Source: Kuschelorhynchus macadamiae (taxonomy: Eukaryota > Arthropoda > Insecta > Coleoptera > Curculionidae). From it: a stretch of DNA of 64,000 bases. The translations under genes and the position numbers were made by a program. Below, piece by piece: positions 35,096-47,343 of this stretch. Every line of letters begins with the position of its first letter. Position 1 is the stretch's first letter. A model generated the notes under the pieces. That model saw only the letters and a program-made list of their open reading frames with translations. It had not been told where the DNA came from and did not search any database. The stretch spans positions 536,501-600,500 of the forward strand of contig JAUTXW010000139.1 in NCBI GenBank assembly GCA_030620095.1, written 5' to 3'.

Positions 35096-38000
35096 TCATT
35101 GAATTTGGAGTGATGTCTAGAAAATGAGCAAAAGTTTTAAACCCGTACATAAACAGTTTTTTAAAAATTTACTAACAAATTAGGATTTGAAAAAAAGTTC
35201 AGTTTTTGCAAATAACTCGAAAACTTGTAATATTCAAGGAATATTAAAAAAATTCTAAAAGAGGAATAAATTTTCAGAGCTCGGCCTGTGAAACCCACAA
35301 AAAACTAAAAATAACTTTTTTGTTAGATTCAGTAATTAATAACTAATAGATTTTAACAATTAAAAATCACACTATGTTATAATCTCATATAGTATAGTTG
35401 TGATAGTCTCGACGAAGCGCATTAATTGTAGTGACTTGTGTTTAACAAATATCCGATTTAAAATATAAACAAAAACTATAAAAAAAATTGTTACTTAACA
35501 ACTGGCTCATTTTATGAAAAATCAGTGAAATTTTTTTCTGGGCGGAACATTTTTCCTTTCATTTTTTTTTTATTTTTAAAGAAACATTTAAAAGGTTTTT
35601 TTTATTTGTTACGGCCTATTTTGGGGCATCCTAACGGCTTAGCGCTCACCGCGCGGAGCTCAATTTTTAACATTAAATTAAAATTATTAATAAAGGTGAT
35701 GAAGTTCTTAGAGCTAATTTTTTTTATTGGAGATTTCTTTCTCTTTAAGAACCTTTTATTAACATTTTTTAGATGTTAATGGTTTCTGAGCTATTTGCAA
35801 ACGAACTAAACTCTTTTTTTAAATAAAATGTGTTATTAACTTTTGAGATTATTGTTTATGTGTTTGTTTGAAGCTTATGAGCATTTTTATAGACGTCATT
35901 CCAGGAGCCCTGACTTATATTTTTGCCATTTGTTGGTGAACTAGATTATACTAAGTACTAAATACTAATCCTTTTTTGGTTTTCAATATTGTATTACTTT
36001 ATAGAAAGTGAGTGGTTTTTTTTCTTAACCTTGATTAACATTTTCACTAACCAATCGTTCCTATAAACTTAGAAGACAGGACATGATGACTTAAGAATAG
36101 TTTTTATAGTGCTTTTAAATAAAATCACATGTTCTAGTAAATTCAAAATTAAATTACGTAATAAGTAAGATATGTTACACAAGAAAAGATATAAATACTA
36201 TGGACACTTTGAATACGACATTGAACATAAGCAATAATCGGGTAATAATTTCAAGAATCCGTCAGAAATACGCGCAAACGATAAAATAATTACTGCTAAT
36301 TGCGGTAGTAAATTCCACAGAAAAGCAAAAATCCACCAAGAATTAAATTATTTGCCAATATAATCTGATCTCGCAGACGCCAATAAAATTGTCTTGTCGG
36401 ATCTTATCGGCTGTCTGAAAATGTAAAATGTTGCGTAAGTGCGTCCGAATAGGCCGGAGGATTTGCGCATTCCGCACTTGCTAATAAACGAGCGTGAAGA
36501 CTTAGATCATTCTAATTAACTTTTATGCAGATCGGTATTTTGTTAAGATGTCATTAAGCTATTGTTTAATGACAATTCCAGGCAAATGAAAGGATGATAA
36601 TCGCCGTGCGCCCGTAGAGATTAATTTGAAGGAATGCAGAAACATGGCATTTTGTGTAAGTTACTTCAGTCTCTTAAACCTTTAAAATATACTATAAGTA
36701 ACATTTATATAATTCTACTTTAATTATCTTGGTAGCCTCTTTAGGTGTTGCATTTATTTTTTTTACTTCCCCGTATAATAGCCAATATATTGCCGTTTTG
36801 CATTATTTATTATTTATATATAGGCTACATAGAAAAAATATTGGAATCGCAAAATTTTGAAAAATAAAAGTTGGGATTTATTGACTGTTTAGAGTACCTA
36901 GAATAAAAAAAAAACATATGTTAAAAAAATCTTTTTTAGAGCACTTTAAGCAACAGAAATCTACTGACTCATCTCTAGTTATTTACATATATTATCATTT
37001 ACTCTTTAGGCTGTTAAGTAGAATTCATTACAGCAGAAAACTTGTGTAAACTTCGTCTAAAAATTTATTTTTTAACAAGAAACAATATTTATATTTTGAT
37101 ATGTTGTTTGCTGGCACAGCACCTTAACATGAGCTTGGACATAATCAGCATAAAGCAATAAAATACGCACAGCAATCAAGTTTTGGCACTAAATAATTGC
37201 AGTATTCGATGTAAGTCGGGATTGGTTCAAGTATATTTTTCCTCTGCCGCCGGTAGTTTTTTCAAAGTTCTCGTTGATGACTTCGAAGGGATTGTCCTTT
37301 TGCTTCCTTGCCTTTGCCACAGATATATAAATAGTAATAATATGAATTTATTCAAAAACCTTTACCAGCTTTTTATTAATTTTTATAAAATTTAGTCATA
37401 TGTAACACCGTAGATTTTTTGTTAATTCTCCTCAAGACTCAAGACATATTTTATATAGCATGTCCTGAAACAATTATTTTCGAGATATTAACTTTCGATT
37501 ATCAGCAGCTTCAGAATTTGAGATATTCCAAAATCGCAACCGTTCAACCTTTTGTTATCTTTAGTACGACAATGGCTTTTAAACAAAGCAGATATAGAAG
37601 TTTTCTTGTTTAAAAAAATCAGTCAGTAAAAAATTAATGTTCTGTTGCACTACAAAGCGACATCATAAAAAAACTAAGATAGAAAAATGCAAATGGTTTT
37701 GTAGCCTCTAAAAATTTGAAACTATCAATTTTTTAACCTTAATACCTAAAAAAAAAACTTAGAAGGCACGCTACGTGAGGCATATATAGAGTCTTGAGAT
37801 GAATACAAAATTTTAACAAAATAGGGCATTTGGTTTAAGAAAATAAAATTCTACTTGTGCCTCCCTATTCTGAGATTTCTGCAATTGGAAAAAAAAAACC
37901 AAATAAAATGAAAGGATGGATTGTGATTATCTGGTTTATTCGGTGACATAAAATTTTTAGAACGTAATTTTCGCATGGCTGAGTGAAAATATTCTTCTTA

Positions 38001-39210
38001 AAAATGTATCTCTATTTACTCTTTTCGTGTTAAATATTATCATGTTGGAAATTGGGCTTTGTTCGTTCTGCTATCACAATAAATCACTTTTATCGTCTAT
38101 TTGGATATTAAATATTTTGATGTTTTCAAAAAAGAGTAAACGTATTCTTCCTCGACTACAGTAATAACGCAGTTTTCAGTAAAAGAAACAAAATATTCAG
38201 CTTCATTAATCATTATTTTTGAACAATGTTAAAAATAAATAAAATATATTAACTTACTATACATAATTTAAAGGTTGAAAGGCATTAACGATCAACAACT
38301 GGTTTTTTGAGCAAAATGTTTTTTAATAATTTATATTGTTTCCTTTAAATGTATAAATTTCAGTGTTTCCAGTTTTTTAGTGTATTTACCAATTCTTATA
38401 ATATATTAAATTTTAAACAATTATCATACAGGCTAATTGTTTATATGCGGAAAAAACCGCAGATATACGTTCCTCTTTGATAAGGTACCAAAACAATTAA
38501 ACAAAAATTGTGTTAAATAGTAACCAAATAAGTATTTACCTTGTGTGGCATTTCGAATTATACAGGGAATCCGAAAAATCGGTGAAGCATTTTAAGTATT
38601 ATGGTTTGATCCCGATGTCCAACTGTATTAAATATCTGCTTTCTATATATGATGGCATGAAAAGAACGTGATATTAGGGTATTCTTGTTATTGTTCACTA
38701 AAGAAATAATTTTTTTCTTAAGTATGTTTTTTTATACTTTACCTGTATGTATATAAATAATGAAGGTAACCTTTTTTTTTCTAGACATTACAGAACACCT
38801 CGTTGGAGTATTCTCCAATAGTTTGTTTGTTTTCTTCTAGTTTTAGTTTCCATAAGCATTACAGATAACCAACCACGATTGTAGCTTTAGATGTCTTTGG
38901 ATTTATTTTTCTAAGATTTTTGTAAGAATCAGCAAAATACCTATTGATTTTAACTTGTTAATTTAGTTCTTTATAATCACTTACATTCGTAGTGAAAGCA
39001 CAAATGAAATACATGTTTCCAAGATTTGGTGAAATAAATCTGCAGAATAATATGTGTTAGATAAACAACAATAAACGGGCTGCATATAACGAGCTATGTT
39101 AGGTTAATATTATCATTATCGAATGCATTAGACTTTAGTTCGTTTATAATATAATAAAAGCTAGTCTCAGGAATAGCAGTAATCTATAGCTCCTTAGTTT
39201 TGTTTAAATA
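35096..39210. other. Long spacer with one complex stretch at 36.2-36.65 kb
   Basis: No gene recognised. The small frames at 35525-35779, 37183-37395 and 37419-37613 have no known motif. The stretch 36.2-36.65 kb stands out: higher complexity, clustered homeodomain-type sites (ATTAATTT, CAATAAAA, TAATTAAC) and GC-rich words such as AGGCCGGAGGATTTGCGCA. That profile is common in developmental enhancers. No repeat partner is seen in the window. Confidence 0.35.
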
Positions 39211-39215
39211 CCGTT

Positions 39216-40480
39216 TTTAATTCCCACGTAAAAGGAAAGTCTGCGGTCTCTCTGTTCGCCGTAGAGTTGAAAAACTATTTACTCGACTGACTTCAAGTTG
39301 GTCAAAAATTAAGTCATATGGGGATGACCTGGTAATATTTTGGTACAAAGCCAACACGGCGAAACAAAATGGTGGCCTAGTCAGATATTAAAACAATTAT
39401 TACCAAAAAGCTTTTTATCCTATTTAACTCAAATTTTGCAGAAAAATCAAGTCTTTCTATGTAACCAACCGGTAAAATTTTAGTATGAATCCAGGATGGC
39501 GAAACAAAACGGCGTCTTAATAAAATATTTCAACATTCAGCCTGAAAAACTACTTAATAGGTTGATTTTACATGCTGTGAAAGAATTAATTGCGGTAAAA
39601 CTGGTAAAACTGTGATACAAATTCGTGATGGCGGAACAAAATGTTAGCCAAATGAAATGTTTGTAATCGTGAAAAAAATTCCATCTACTTACCCGTTTGA
39701 TTTTAAAATTTGGTAAAAAATTATGTAGGGATAACTTGGTTTATATTGTAGTAAAATCCAATATGGTGGAACAAAATGGCAGCCTAGTGAAATGTAAAAA
39801 AATATTACTAAAAAAACAAATTTTCCAATGTACCTCAAACTTTAAACAAAAATCAAGTGTGTCTTATTAATTTATTATTATTTATTATATTAACGTATAA
39901 TATTTTGGTACGAATCCAAGACAGGAAAACAAAATGGCCGCCTAATAAATTATTAAAAAAAAAATAGCCCTAAAAACTACTTATTATAATAATGTCAAAT
40001 TAGCACTTAGTTTGATATATAGATAAACTGGTAAAATTGTGATACGAATTCAAGACGGCGAAACAAAATGGTGGCCAAGTAAAATGTCTAAAAATTCAAC
40101 GCAAAAAAATCTTCTTATTCAATTGATTTCAAATCTTACAGCAAAATTGAATGTGATACAGGGATTAACTGGTACGAATTCAACATGACCATACAAAATG
40201 GTGGTTTTAAAAAATCAGTGTAAGATCAACTTATTTAACGGATTTCAAATCTTGCTGAAAAATTAAGAGAGGCATAGGTGGAAACTGGTAAAATATTGCT
40301 ACGAATCCAATATGGTGGAACAAAATGGCGCCCAATAAAAATGTTTAAAAGGCAATAAATATAATATATGATTTTGTGCGGAATTAAATTGGGTTATACT
40401 TTACTATTCCTAATAAAAGGAAATATCCACAACAAAGGAAGTTCCAGCTAAAGGAGATTTACCGATTTTTTAAATTATGT
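39216..40480 (+). repeat. Dispersed repeat of about eight 136-bp tandem units
   Basis: The unit is recognisable by its phrases: a CTACTTATCCAATTGATTTC-like part, a TCAAAAATTAAG-like part, GGTAAAATTTTGGTACGAAT and then CAAGATGGCGAAACAAAATG. The ACAAAATGG landmark falls near 39365, 39505, 39635, 39772, 39929, 40065, 40194 and 40321, an average step near 136 bp. The ends share words with the copy at 47.34-48.49 kb: a CGTAAAAGGxAAGT start and an AAAGGAxATTTACCGATTTTT finish. Origin and mechanism are unknown to me. Confidence 0.75.
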
Positions 40481-41800
40481 ACTATCGTAGAAATCAATGA
40501 TTTCCGTTGTTGGTTCAATATTTGTTTTTGTTTCTAAGATGGTTAGGTAAAATTTTGTTTTTATTAGTAGCAACAATCAATTCCATTTACCCCACTTTTC
40601 ATCAGTAGACCTAATATTAAACGAATGAGTTAGGATTTTTTTTAATTAAATTTGTTGCTTTCTTTTTGTTTAAGTGGTTTTTTTTAGTTTCATGTTCTGC
40701 TTTATCTCTTATCTTTCGCATGTGTGTGCTTAAGAATTGTTTGACTGGAACATGAATAAAAAAATATTATTATTATATTAATTATATTACATGATTTAAA
40801 CTTTACTATACTATTAATATTTATTTGCATCGCGAATATATTATAGTTAAAACAATGATTAAGTTAAACGTAAATACGTTACTTAAAAAATAAAAGTGTC
40901 TCAAAAAATGTATAATTGTTTTTTCAGACTCCAAGTATAGCTAAAAAGACACCATACAAGCTAAGTATCTCGTTAGTTGCTATTTCGTATCAATTTTTCG
41001 TATAATTCTTTTGCTACCGGTTTAAGCAGAAACGATTTGTATATTTGTAGTTTTGTCCAGATATAAATACTCACACTGGGTGAAATTTTCTTAAATTAAT
41101 ATATTATAACAAACTTTTATATTTATGTTATAAAAAGTACATTTAAACGCATCCAAAGATATGGAAAACTAAGATCTACTCATTTAAATTAAAAGCAGGC
41201 CTATTTAAAGAATTTTTTAAAACTACTGTGTACCTTTGAAACTAGTCATAGGATTGAGGTTTGGCAATGAATAGTTTTATTCAAGAGGTCGAGATCTACG
41301 ATATTCTAAAATTTCATATTTTACGGTTCTAAACCACTATTTAGAATACAAATGTTTAAACCTATATAAAAACACATTTTATATGACCCTTATGTTTTCA
41401 GATATAGCGTGCACACCTTTTTATTAATACTAACTTACCTAATTCAAACTGATAAATACACTGATACTACTTGTGAAATACATTTCCCTCATTTTCTTTT
41501 TGCTCGAGTTATTAAAATTGCATTATTTTTTTCATTATTCTTTATTAAAATTTATTTTTAAAAGTAGAAAAAAGAAAACATCGAAAAAATATAAAACAGC
41601 AAAAAATGAAAATATTAAAAATAAAAAAATATTTATTTCTTGTTTCTTATATTTTGTTTTTTTAAGTTTCTATTAATTTTTTTGAGAGTTTATTCGCACG
41701 ATCATTTCTATATTTTATAACGTTTATTTAATTATTTTTTGATTTTCTACTGATAGGTACATATTTAAATAAATATTTTGTTAATTATTTTCTTGGATAT
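40481..41800. other. AT-rich spacer
   Basis: Nothing recognised. The Lys/Phe-rich frame at 41473-41676 is low complexity. Confidence 0.5.
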
Positions 41801-42189
41801 ACTATTCTAGAATGTTTTGAGATAACAGTGATCTCGATAGGTGTGGAATTCTGCTAGTTAGCGTATAAAAACGAGACATGATTTCTTTTTTTTTATTTAT
41901 TTAGTAGTTATATACAGCGTTTGGATTTATATTATTACTGAAACGTGCAGGGTTTTAGATATATTTAGATTAATTTACTTAAATATTAGATTATGATAAA
42001 TTTGGCTTAGATTATTGATGTCTTTTTTGTCATTGACGGCATCTTTCTCGTTTTTAACTTGTATCATTTCTTTTATGGTAAGTTTACGATCATTGGTTTC
42101 TTGCTTTAAAATTTGGGTTTGTGTAAAATCGAATTCATGTTTATCTGAAAGTCTTTTTTTTTCTTACTTTGCTTTTCAACGGAGTTAGA

Positions 42190-43065
42190 AGACTGTTTAG
42201 TAAGTTTTGTGTTTTATGACAGACAGTTATGTCGTGGTTAGACAAGATGTGATTTATTTTTTCTGATAGGCCGTCTTTGTTCTAAAAAGGAAGGTTAAAA
42301 TCAATTTCACTTATAAAATTCTCTTCCAGATATTCCGTAGTAACTAATTGTGCGACAATGGAAGAAACTGGAGAAACCATAGCGCAACCCTTTAACTGTT
42401 AATAATATTTGTCCTCATATTGAAAATAATTGTTATTTAGAGATTATAAAGCTTTTATAAATTCTTTTAACGGAAGTATTGTGTGAGCTTTTAATTCGTC
42501 CCATTTTTGTGACATTATGTCTGATAAAAGTTGATTTGGAATATTTGCATATAAAGAGACAAGATCAAGGGATATTAGTACATGATTATCTGGAATTTTT
42601 ACTTTGTCAATGAAATGTTTAAATTCAAATTTAATAAAATAATAATTTTTTCCTGTTATTTTGGATATACAATTAGACCAATATTTCGACAGTTTATAAA
42701 AAGGAGATCGGATACATGATACAATGGGCCTTAAGGGTATGTTAGCTTTATGTAACTTTGGACCTTTGTAACATTGTGTACCATTAGATTTTTTGCTTCT
42801 TTTTCAGTAATAACTTTTTTATTTAACAATTTTTTTATGAACATGTTATTAATTTATTGAAGGGGACGTTAAATCACCTTTTCATTCTTTGTAAGTATTT
42901 ACGTCACTAAGTAATTCTTTAATTTTTGCCATAGTCGTAAGAGCTCATTATCACAGTTTTATTTGATTTATCGGATTTAAGGATTTTAATTAGAAGGTTC
43001 TTCTTTACGAATTGTCTATTATTGTTATTTTTTTTGTATCTTTATCATAATAACACAAAAATGGG
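42190..43065 (-). pseudogene. PLE reverse transcriptase relic, minus unit
   Basis: On the minus strand, phrases shared with the plus unit include the block encoding KMGRIKSK/KWDELKAH-like residues, LPLKEFIKAL, then YEDKYY and a GCAMVSPVS-like box (from GGTTGCGCTATGGTTTCTCC). Stops and frame changes are frequent. It extends farther toward the protein N-terminus than the plus unit. Confidence 0.55.
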
Positions 43066-43069
43066 ATAT

Positions 43070-43700
43070 AATATCATAAAAATGGGACGAATTAAAAGTA
43101 AAAGTGCACACACCACTTCCGTTAAAAGAATTTATAGAAGCTACTAACATTACTATAAATAATAATTGTTTCCAATATGAGGACAAATATTATCAACAGC
43201 TAGGTGGTTGCGCTATGGGTTCTCCTATTTCCTCCATTGTCGCACAATTAGTTATGGAATATCTGGAGGAGTGCAATAAATGAACTTGATTTTAACCTTC
43301 CTTTTTTTAAAAGATTTATAGACGATTGTTTAACTGCTGTCCCAAAATCTATATTAATAATCTATAAACTGTTTTTGATAACATTCACCCCAAACTAAAA
43401 TTTACCATGGGAACTGAAGACAAAAACAAAATTAATTTTCTAGACTTAACTCTAATTAGAAACAAAAAAGATCAAAACATCAAAACCAAGTGGTATGTAA
43501 AACAAACATGGTTAGGTCGGTACTTAAACTTTAACTCCAACCATTCAAAGAATCAAAAAAATAGCGTTATTATAGGTCTAATCGATCGTGCCATCTCACT
43601 TACTTTCATAGAATATTGTCCTGAGATTTTAAAGAAAGTTAAGGAGATTTTAATAAATAGCCATTATCCAGGAAAAAACAACAATCTAAGCCAAATTTAA
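43070..43700 (+). pseudogene. PLE reverse transcriptase relic, plus unit
   Basis: The order is PLPLKEFIEATN, FQYEDKYYQQ, LGGCAMGSPISSIVAQLVME (RT motif B), FKRFIDDCL (the YVDD-equivalent catalytic box, with the Asp pair kept), HPKLKFTMGTEDKNKINFLD and then a 97-codon open frame (43407-43700) rich in Lys and Asn. The LxFTxExxxxxxINFLDLTL wording is typical of PLE RTs after the catalytic box. I find no GIY-YIG endonuclease downstream, so it is truncated or decayed at the 3' side. Two frame breaks separate the blocks. Confidence 0.7.
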
Positions 43701-44095
43701 CATAATCTAAAATCTAAGTGAATTGATCTAAATATAAATAAACCAATTCTCACAAAAAAAACCCTGTACATTTCAGTAATAACATAGACCCAAACTCTGT
43801 ATACCAATAAAAATCCATGTAAAGAAATAAAAAAAAAAAGAAAAAATGTTTCGTTTTTATATGATAACTAGTAGAATTCCACACCTATCGAAATTACTTT
43901 TATCTCAAAACACTCTTCAAATCGACATGTTTCCAAGGACGTAGTATGTATAAAATTAGTTTGTTTTAAATGTAGTTTTCTTTTTATGGCTATTGTTTGT
44001 TTTTATGTAATGTTTTTTGAGTGAATGTTCTTTAACTATTTTAAATTTTACACTACTAAATATATTTTTTTTTATTTTAGAAAATAAATATTAAT

Positions 44096-44130
44096 CTTGA
44101 GAAAGTTCAATATTATGAGCGATACATCGA
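44096..44130 (+). ncRNA. Hammerhead-like relic near the second PLE family
   Basis: TTGAGAAA is followed by a possible 5-bp stem II (GTTCA with TGAGC, including one G-U pair), then GATAC instead of GAAAC, and ATC. ACCTATACCCAAGAAA follows about 35 nt later, as at 28.24 kb. Degenerate and probably inactive. Confidence 0.3.
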
Positions 44131-44189
44131 TGTAAATTCTATTTTCATTTTTTCAATGAGTTGACCTATACCCAAGAAAATAATTAACA

Positions 44190-46400
44190 AAATATTTATA
44201 CATGGATTAAAAAAAACGAATTTTAAATAAATATTTATGTATTTGTTATTTATTGATTTATACAAATCAACTCATACTATTTTCCAAGATGCCATCGACA
44301 GTGACGCTTCTGTGTATCATAAAAATTAACACAATGTTAATTATTAAACATTAGGTTATAACATAGTTTATAATTAATAAATGAAACAGCTAATGAAGGA
44401 AAATAAAAGAAAATTCCGATATTATAGTTTATTTTTTATTATTTTGTGGGTATATTTTTTAAGTTTATCAGTATCTTATTTTTGAAACTTTTAAATTAAT
44501 AAACGGTGATATATTTTTTAAGATTTTAATAGGCTGGATGATATGGTATCCATATATTAAACTTGTTTTATGGGCAAAATTTGAAATTAATTTGATAAAT
44601 AGTTTTTTTTTATTGTTTCAGATCTTCATTTTATTCCTCCACAGCAGATTTGCACCAGATTCTTTCGAGTTTATGACACTTTGGTTTTGTGCAATATCCG
44701 AGGGCAACTAGATAAATTAATTATGTCTACCATTTGTTCCTCCACATCGAATGTATATCAAAATATCAGCTCAATATCACGCCTGACTCTCCAGCAAAAT
44801 TTGATGTATATTCGATTTTTTGATATTTTGGTCTTTAAAGTACACTACACAGATCTAAAACATCGGCGAAAGGGGGAGGTATGTCAAAAGCAGACCGTTT
44901 CCATAGATATACAGAGTTATAGCCAACCGCGAATGATCATTGCACCTTTTTTATAGTTACTCACATTCTTTTCATAGACTCAGATTCGTGTGTCAAACTT
45001 TAGGTGACCATTTTTGTTCTGACCTACTTGATTCTCATCGAAATCTTATCAATTTGTCTCTGTATAGCCCTTGATTTTTGTGTAATATTTCTAATACTAA
45101 TTTTTTAAATCTTTTACTAGTTCACAGTTTTGCTTCTTATCGATTCGCACTAAAATTTTGTTCATTTATTCTATAACCGCGCTTGGTTTTTGTGCAAAAT
45201 TTCAAGTCAATATTGTTTTAATTTTAATTAATTTAAAGTTAAGTGGTGTAAATTTTTAGTTATGCCGAGAACAGACAGCGCGACAGAGAAATCGATTGAA
45301 ATAGGATGTTTAAAGACTACTATCAGAGGGAAGTAAAGGTCAACGCTAAGTACAGGAAAATACCAAAAGCTATTGTCAAAGTAATATTATGCCACCCATA
45401 TTTATATATTACATAGGAAACGGAAATCAGCATAGTGATAATTAATTATCTGTATTATGTGGGTGTCACTATAATGAAATGATGCAAAAGTAAATATTAT
45501 AGTTTTGAAAATAGCATTAACTTTAAATTATAGATACCACTTTCGAATGTTTTATCGCTTAGATACGCATTTAAAACATTAGCAAAAGATCAAATCACAA
45601 AAGTCGTTTAAAACCTATTAGGTATTGACACTCCCAAAATATGTTACCGCCTCTTCATCATTTTTGTTTGACAATAGTATCACTTAAAAGTATTTTGCCA
45701 ACATGTAGCACAGTTTACTTATTAGCATTTTCAATTGTTTTATCTATCGAATTGCAGGCTACTAGATTTTGTGCTCTAACACCTAGCCCACGGTTCTTAA
45801 AAGAAAACAAAAGACTGTCCTACACAAATAACACGCTGTATAAATTTGCATTAATTATTTACATTTTCTTGATAAAGATGCACAAATATGTAAGTAAGAG
45901 GTGTTATTAGTAATTTTAGGTAGGTTGTTCTTATTCATTACCTATCGGCAAGCTCCTCAAGGAAATAATTAAAAATATTTTTAAAATGTATATTCTGTCT
46001 ACCAGATACTCTGTTATTTTTAAAAGCGATTCCAAATGTTTGTAGTATATTTAACAGATTGACGTAAAAACAATTAACTGATTACAAACATTTTAAATAT
46101 GTAACATTCATTTTTAAATACACTTATTTTAGAAATGTTTTAAGAACTATAGTAATTTAGATATGTTCCTAAGTAAAGTGATCTGGTAGAATTTCCGGAT
46201 TATTTTTGTTTTACAGCAAGCTATACAGATGAATAAATAATAGCTAGAGTAGAAATAGTTTAGTTTAACTTAATCTTCCATTGCCTCCTGCGCTATTTGT
46301 TACTAACTAATACCTCGTATATATTTTATTCGTTTGCAGTTCGGTTATTTTACTTTTCTGTGTCGCTACTTAATTTTAACATCATTGCAATATGTAAGAA
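44190..46400. other. AT-rich spacer with a short complex stretch
   Basis: No gene recognised. At 44390-44430 a GCTAATGAAGGAAAA phrase followed by AAATTCCGATA matches a better copy near 61.72 kb. The frames at 44681-44956 and 45641-45910 have no motif I can identify. Confidence 0.45.
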
Positions 46401-46407
46401 CCATATA

Positions 46408-47168
46408 CAGGGTTATTCACGATGAGTGGCCTATTAGAGGTATCTGGAAAATCAATAAATAGATTATTTTGAAAATTTGGTTCCTGCCATAGATGAACAT
46501 AAACTCTCTTTTTAAAATATTTTAAATTGTGAATGTTGGCACTTTTACCTTGAACCGGTGACAATATCGGTTTTCTAAGTGAAATGCCCTGCATATTATT
46601 GCTTTTTTTTATTGCGCTGAACATTCTAAACTCTTTTTGTAATACGTTTCCCGTACTTAAATTCAACTGTTTTCGAGAAAACCGCGCTTGACAATTGACA
46701 TTTTTGACCTTTTAAAGCTCTGGAACTTCAAAACAACTTATTGCAAACAAAACGGATTACACCCCATCTTAGATTTTAGTTATATATCTGCTAATATCAA
46801 TTTCTATTTTAGCAGCAAATGTCAAATGTTGATAGCGCCTGTTAAAGTAAAAATTGATGTTAGCAGATAGATAACTAAAAACTAAGATTAGTCCGTTTTG
46901 TTGTATCGTAAGTCGTTTAGGGGTTACAAAGCTATAATGAAAAGCGCCATTTTCTTGAAAACAGTTGAATTTAGGTATAGCTGTTCAGCACAATAATACA
47001 CAGGGCAATTCATTTAGAAAACGGATATTGTCGCCGGTTTAGGGTTGAAGCGGCAACAAATTTAAAAAATAGGGTTTTCGTTCATCTATGGCCAAAGCCA
47101 AATTTTCATAATAATCTATTGCTTTTCCAGATACTGCTAATATAGGCCACTCACCGTGAATAACCCTG
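46408..47168. mobile_element. Fold-back MITE with mariner-type ends and TA duplication
   Basis: The left end is TA then CAGGGTTATTCACGATGAGTG; the right end is the inverse, CACTCACCGTGAATAACCCTG then TA. The arms run inward almost to the centre. Examples are AAACGGATTACACC with TAGTCCGTTTTG and ATCTGCTAATATCAAT with ATTGATGTTAGCAGAT, so nearly the whole 761 bp can fold on itself. There is no transposase. The two short frames at 46382-46666 and 46688-46870 are incidental. Confidence 0.8.
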
Positions 47169-47343
47169 TATAGAGCCTAAAGTCTAGCTTCTAGTATATT
47201 TTAGTTGTTGGTTTTTTCCATATTGTAAATGATTTTTGACAATAAACCATATTAAGTAAAAGTTAGTAAGAAAATTATTAAAATAGGGATCATAGTAATA
47301 GGCAAAGACATTTATTTTTTAGCAAGGTGAAAAATGACTATTT

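Larger units (their letters stand above)
41810..43915. mobile_element. Older inverted pair of a second PLE family
   Basis: The outer ends are inverted repeats: about 41810-41885 and 43846-43915 share, in opposite orientation, GAATTCCACACCTATCG and TATCTCAAAACA. A minus-strand unit (about 41810-43065) and a shorter plus-strand unit (about 43070-43915) meet near 43.07 kb. Both contain the RT phrase for a GGCAMGSPIS-like box. The geometry, inverted and 5'-truncated, matches the big PLE at 18.5 kb, but the sequence belongs to a different, more decayed family. No clear TSD was found. Confidence 0.65.

Noticed and set aside
39216..40480. Reading the 136-bp units as a repetitive protein gene
   Set aside because: Phrases such as IQDGGTKW recur in translation, but unit lengths vary without keeping frame and stops are frequent, so it is DNA repeat structure.
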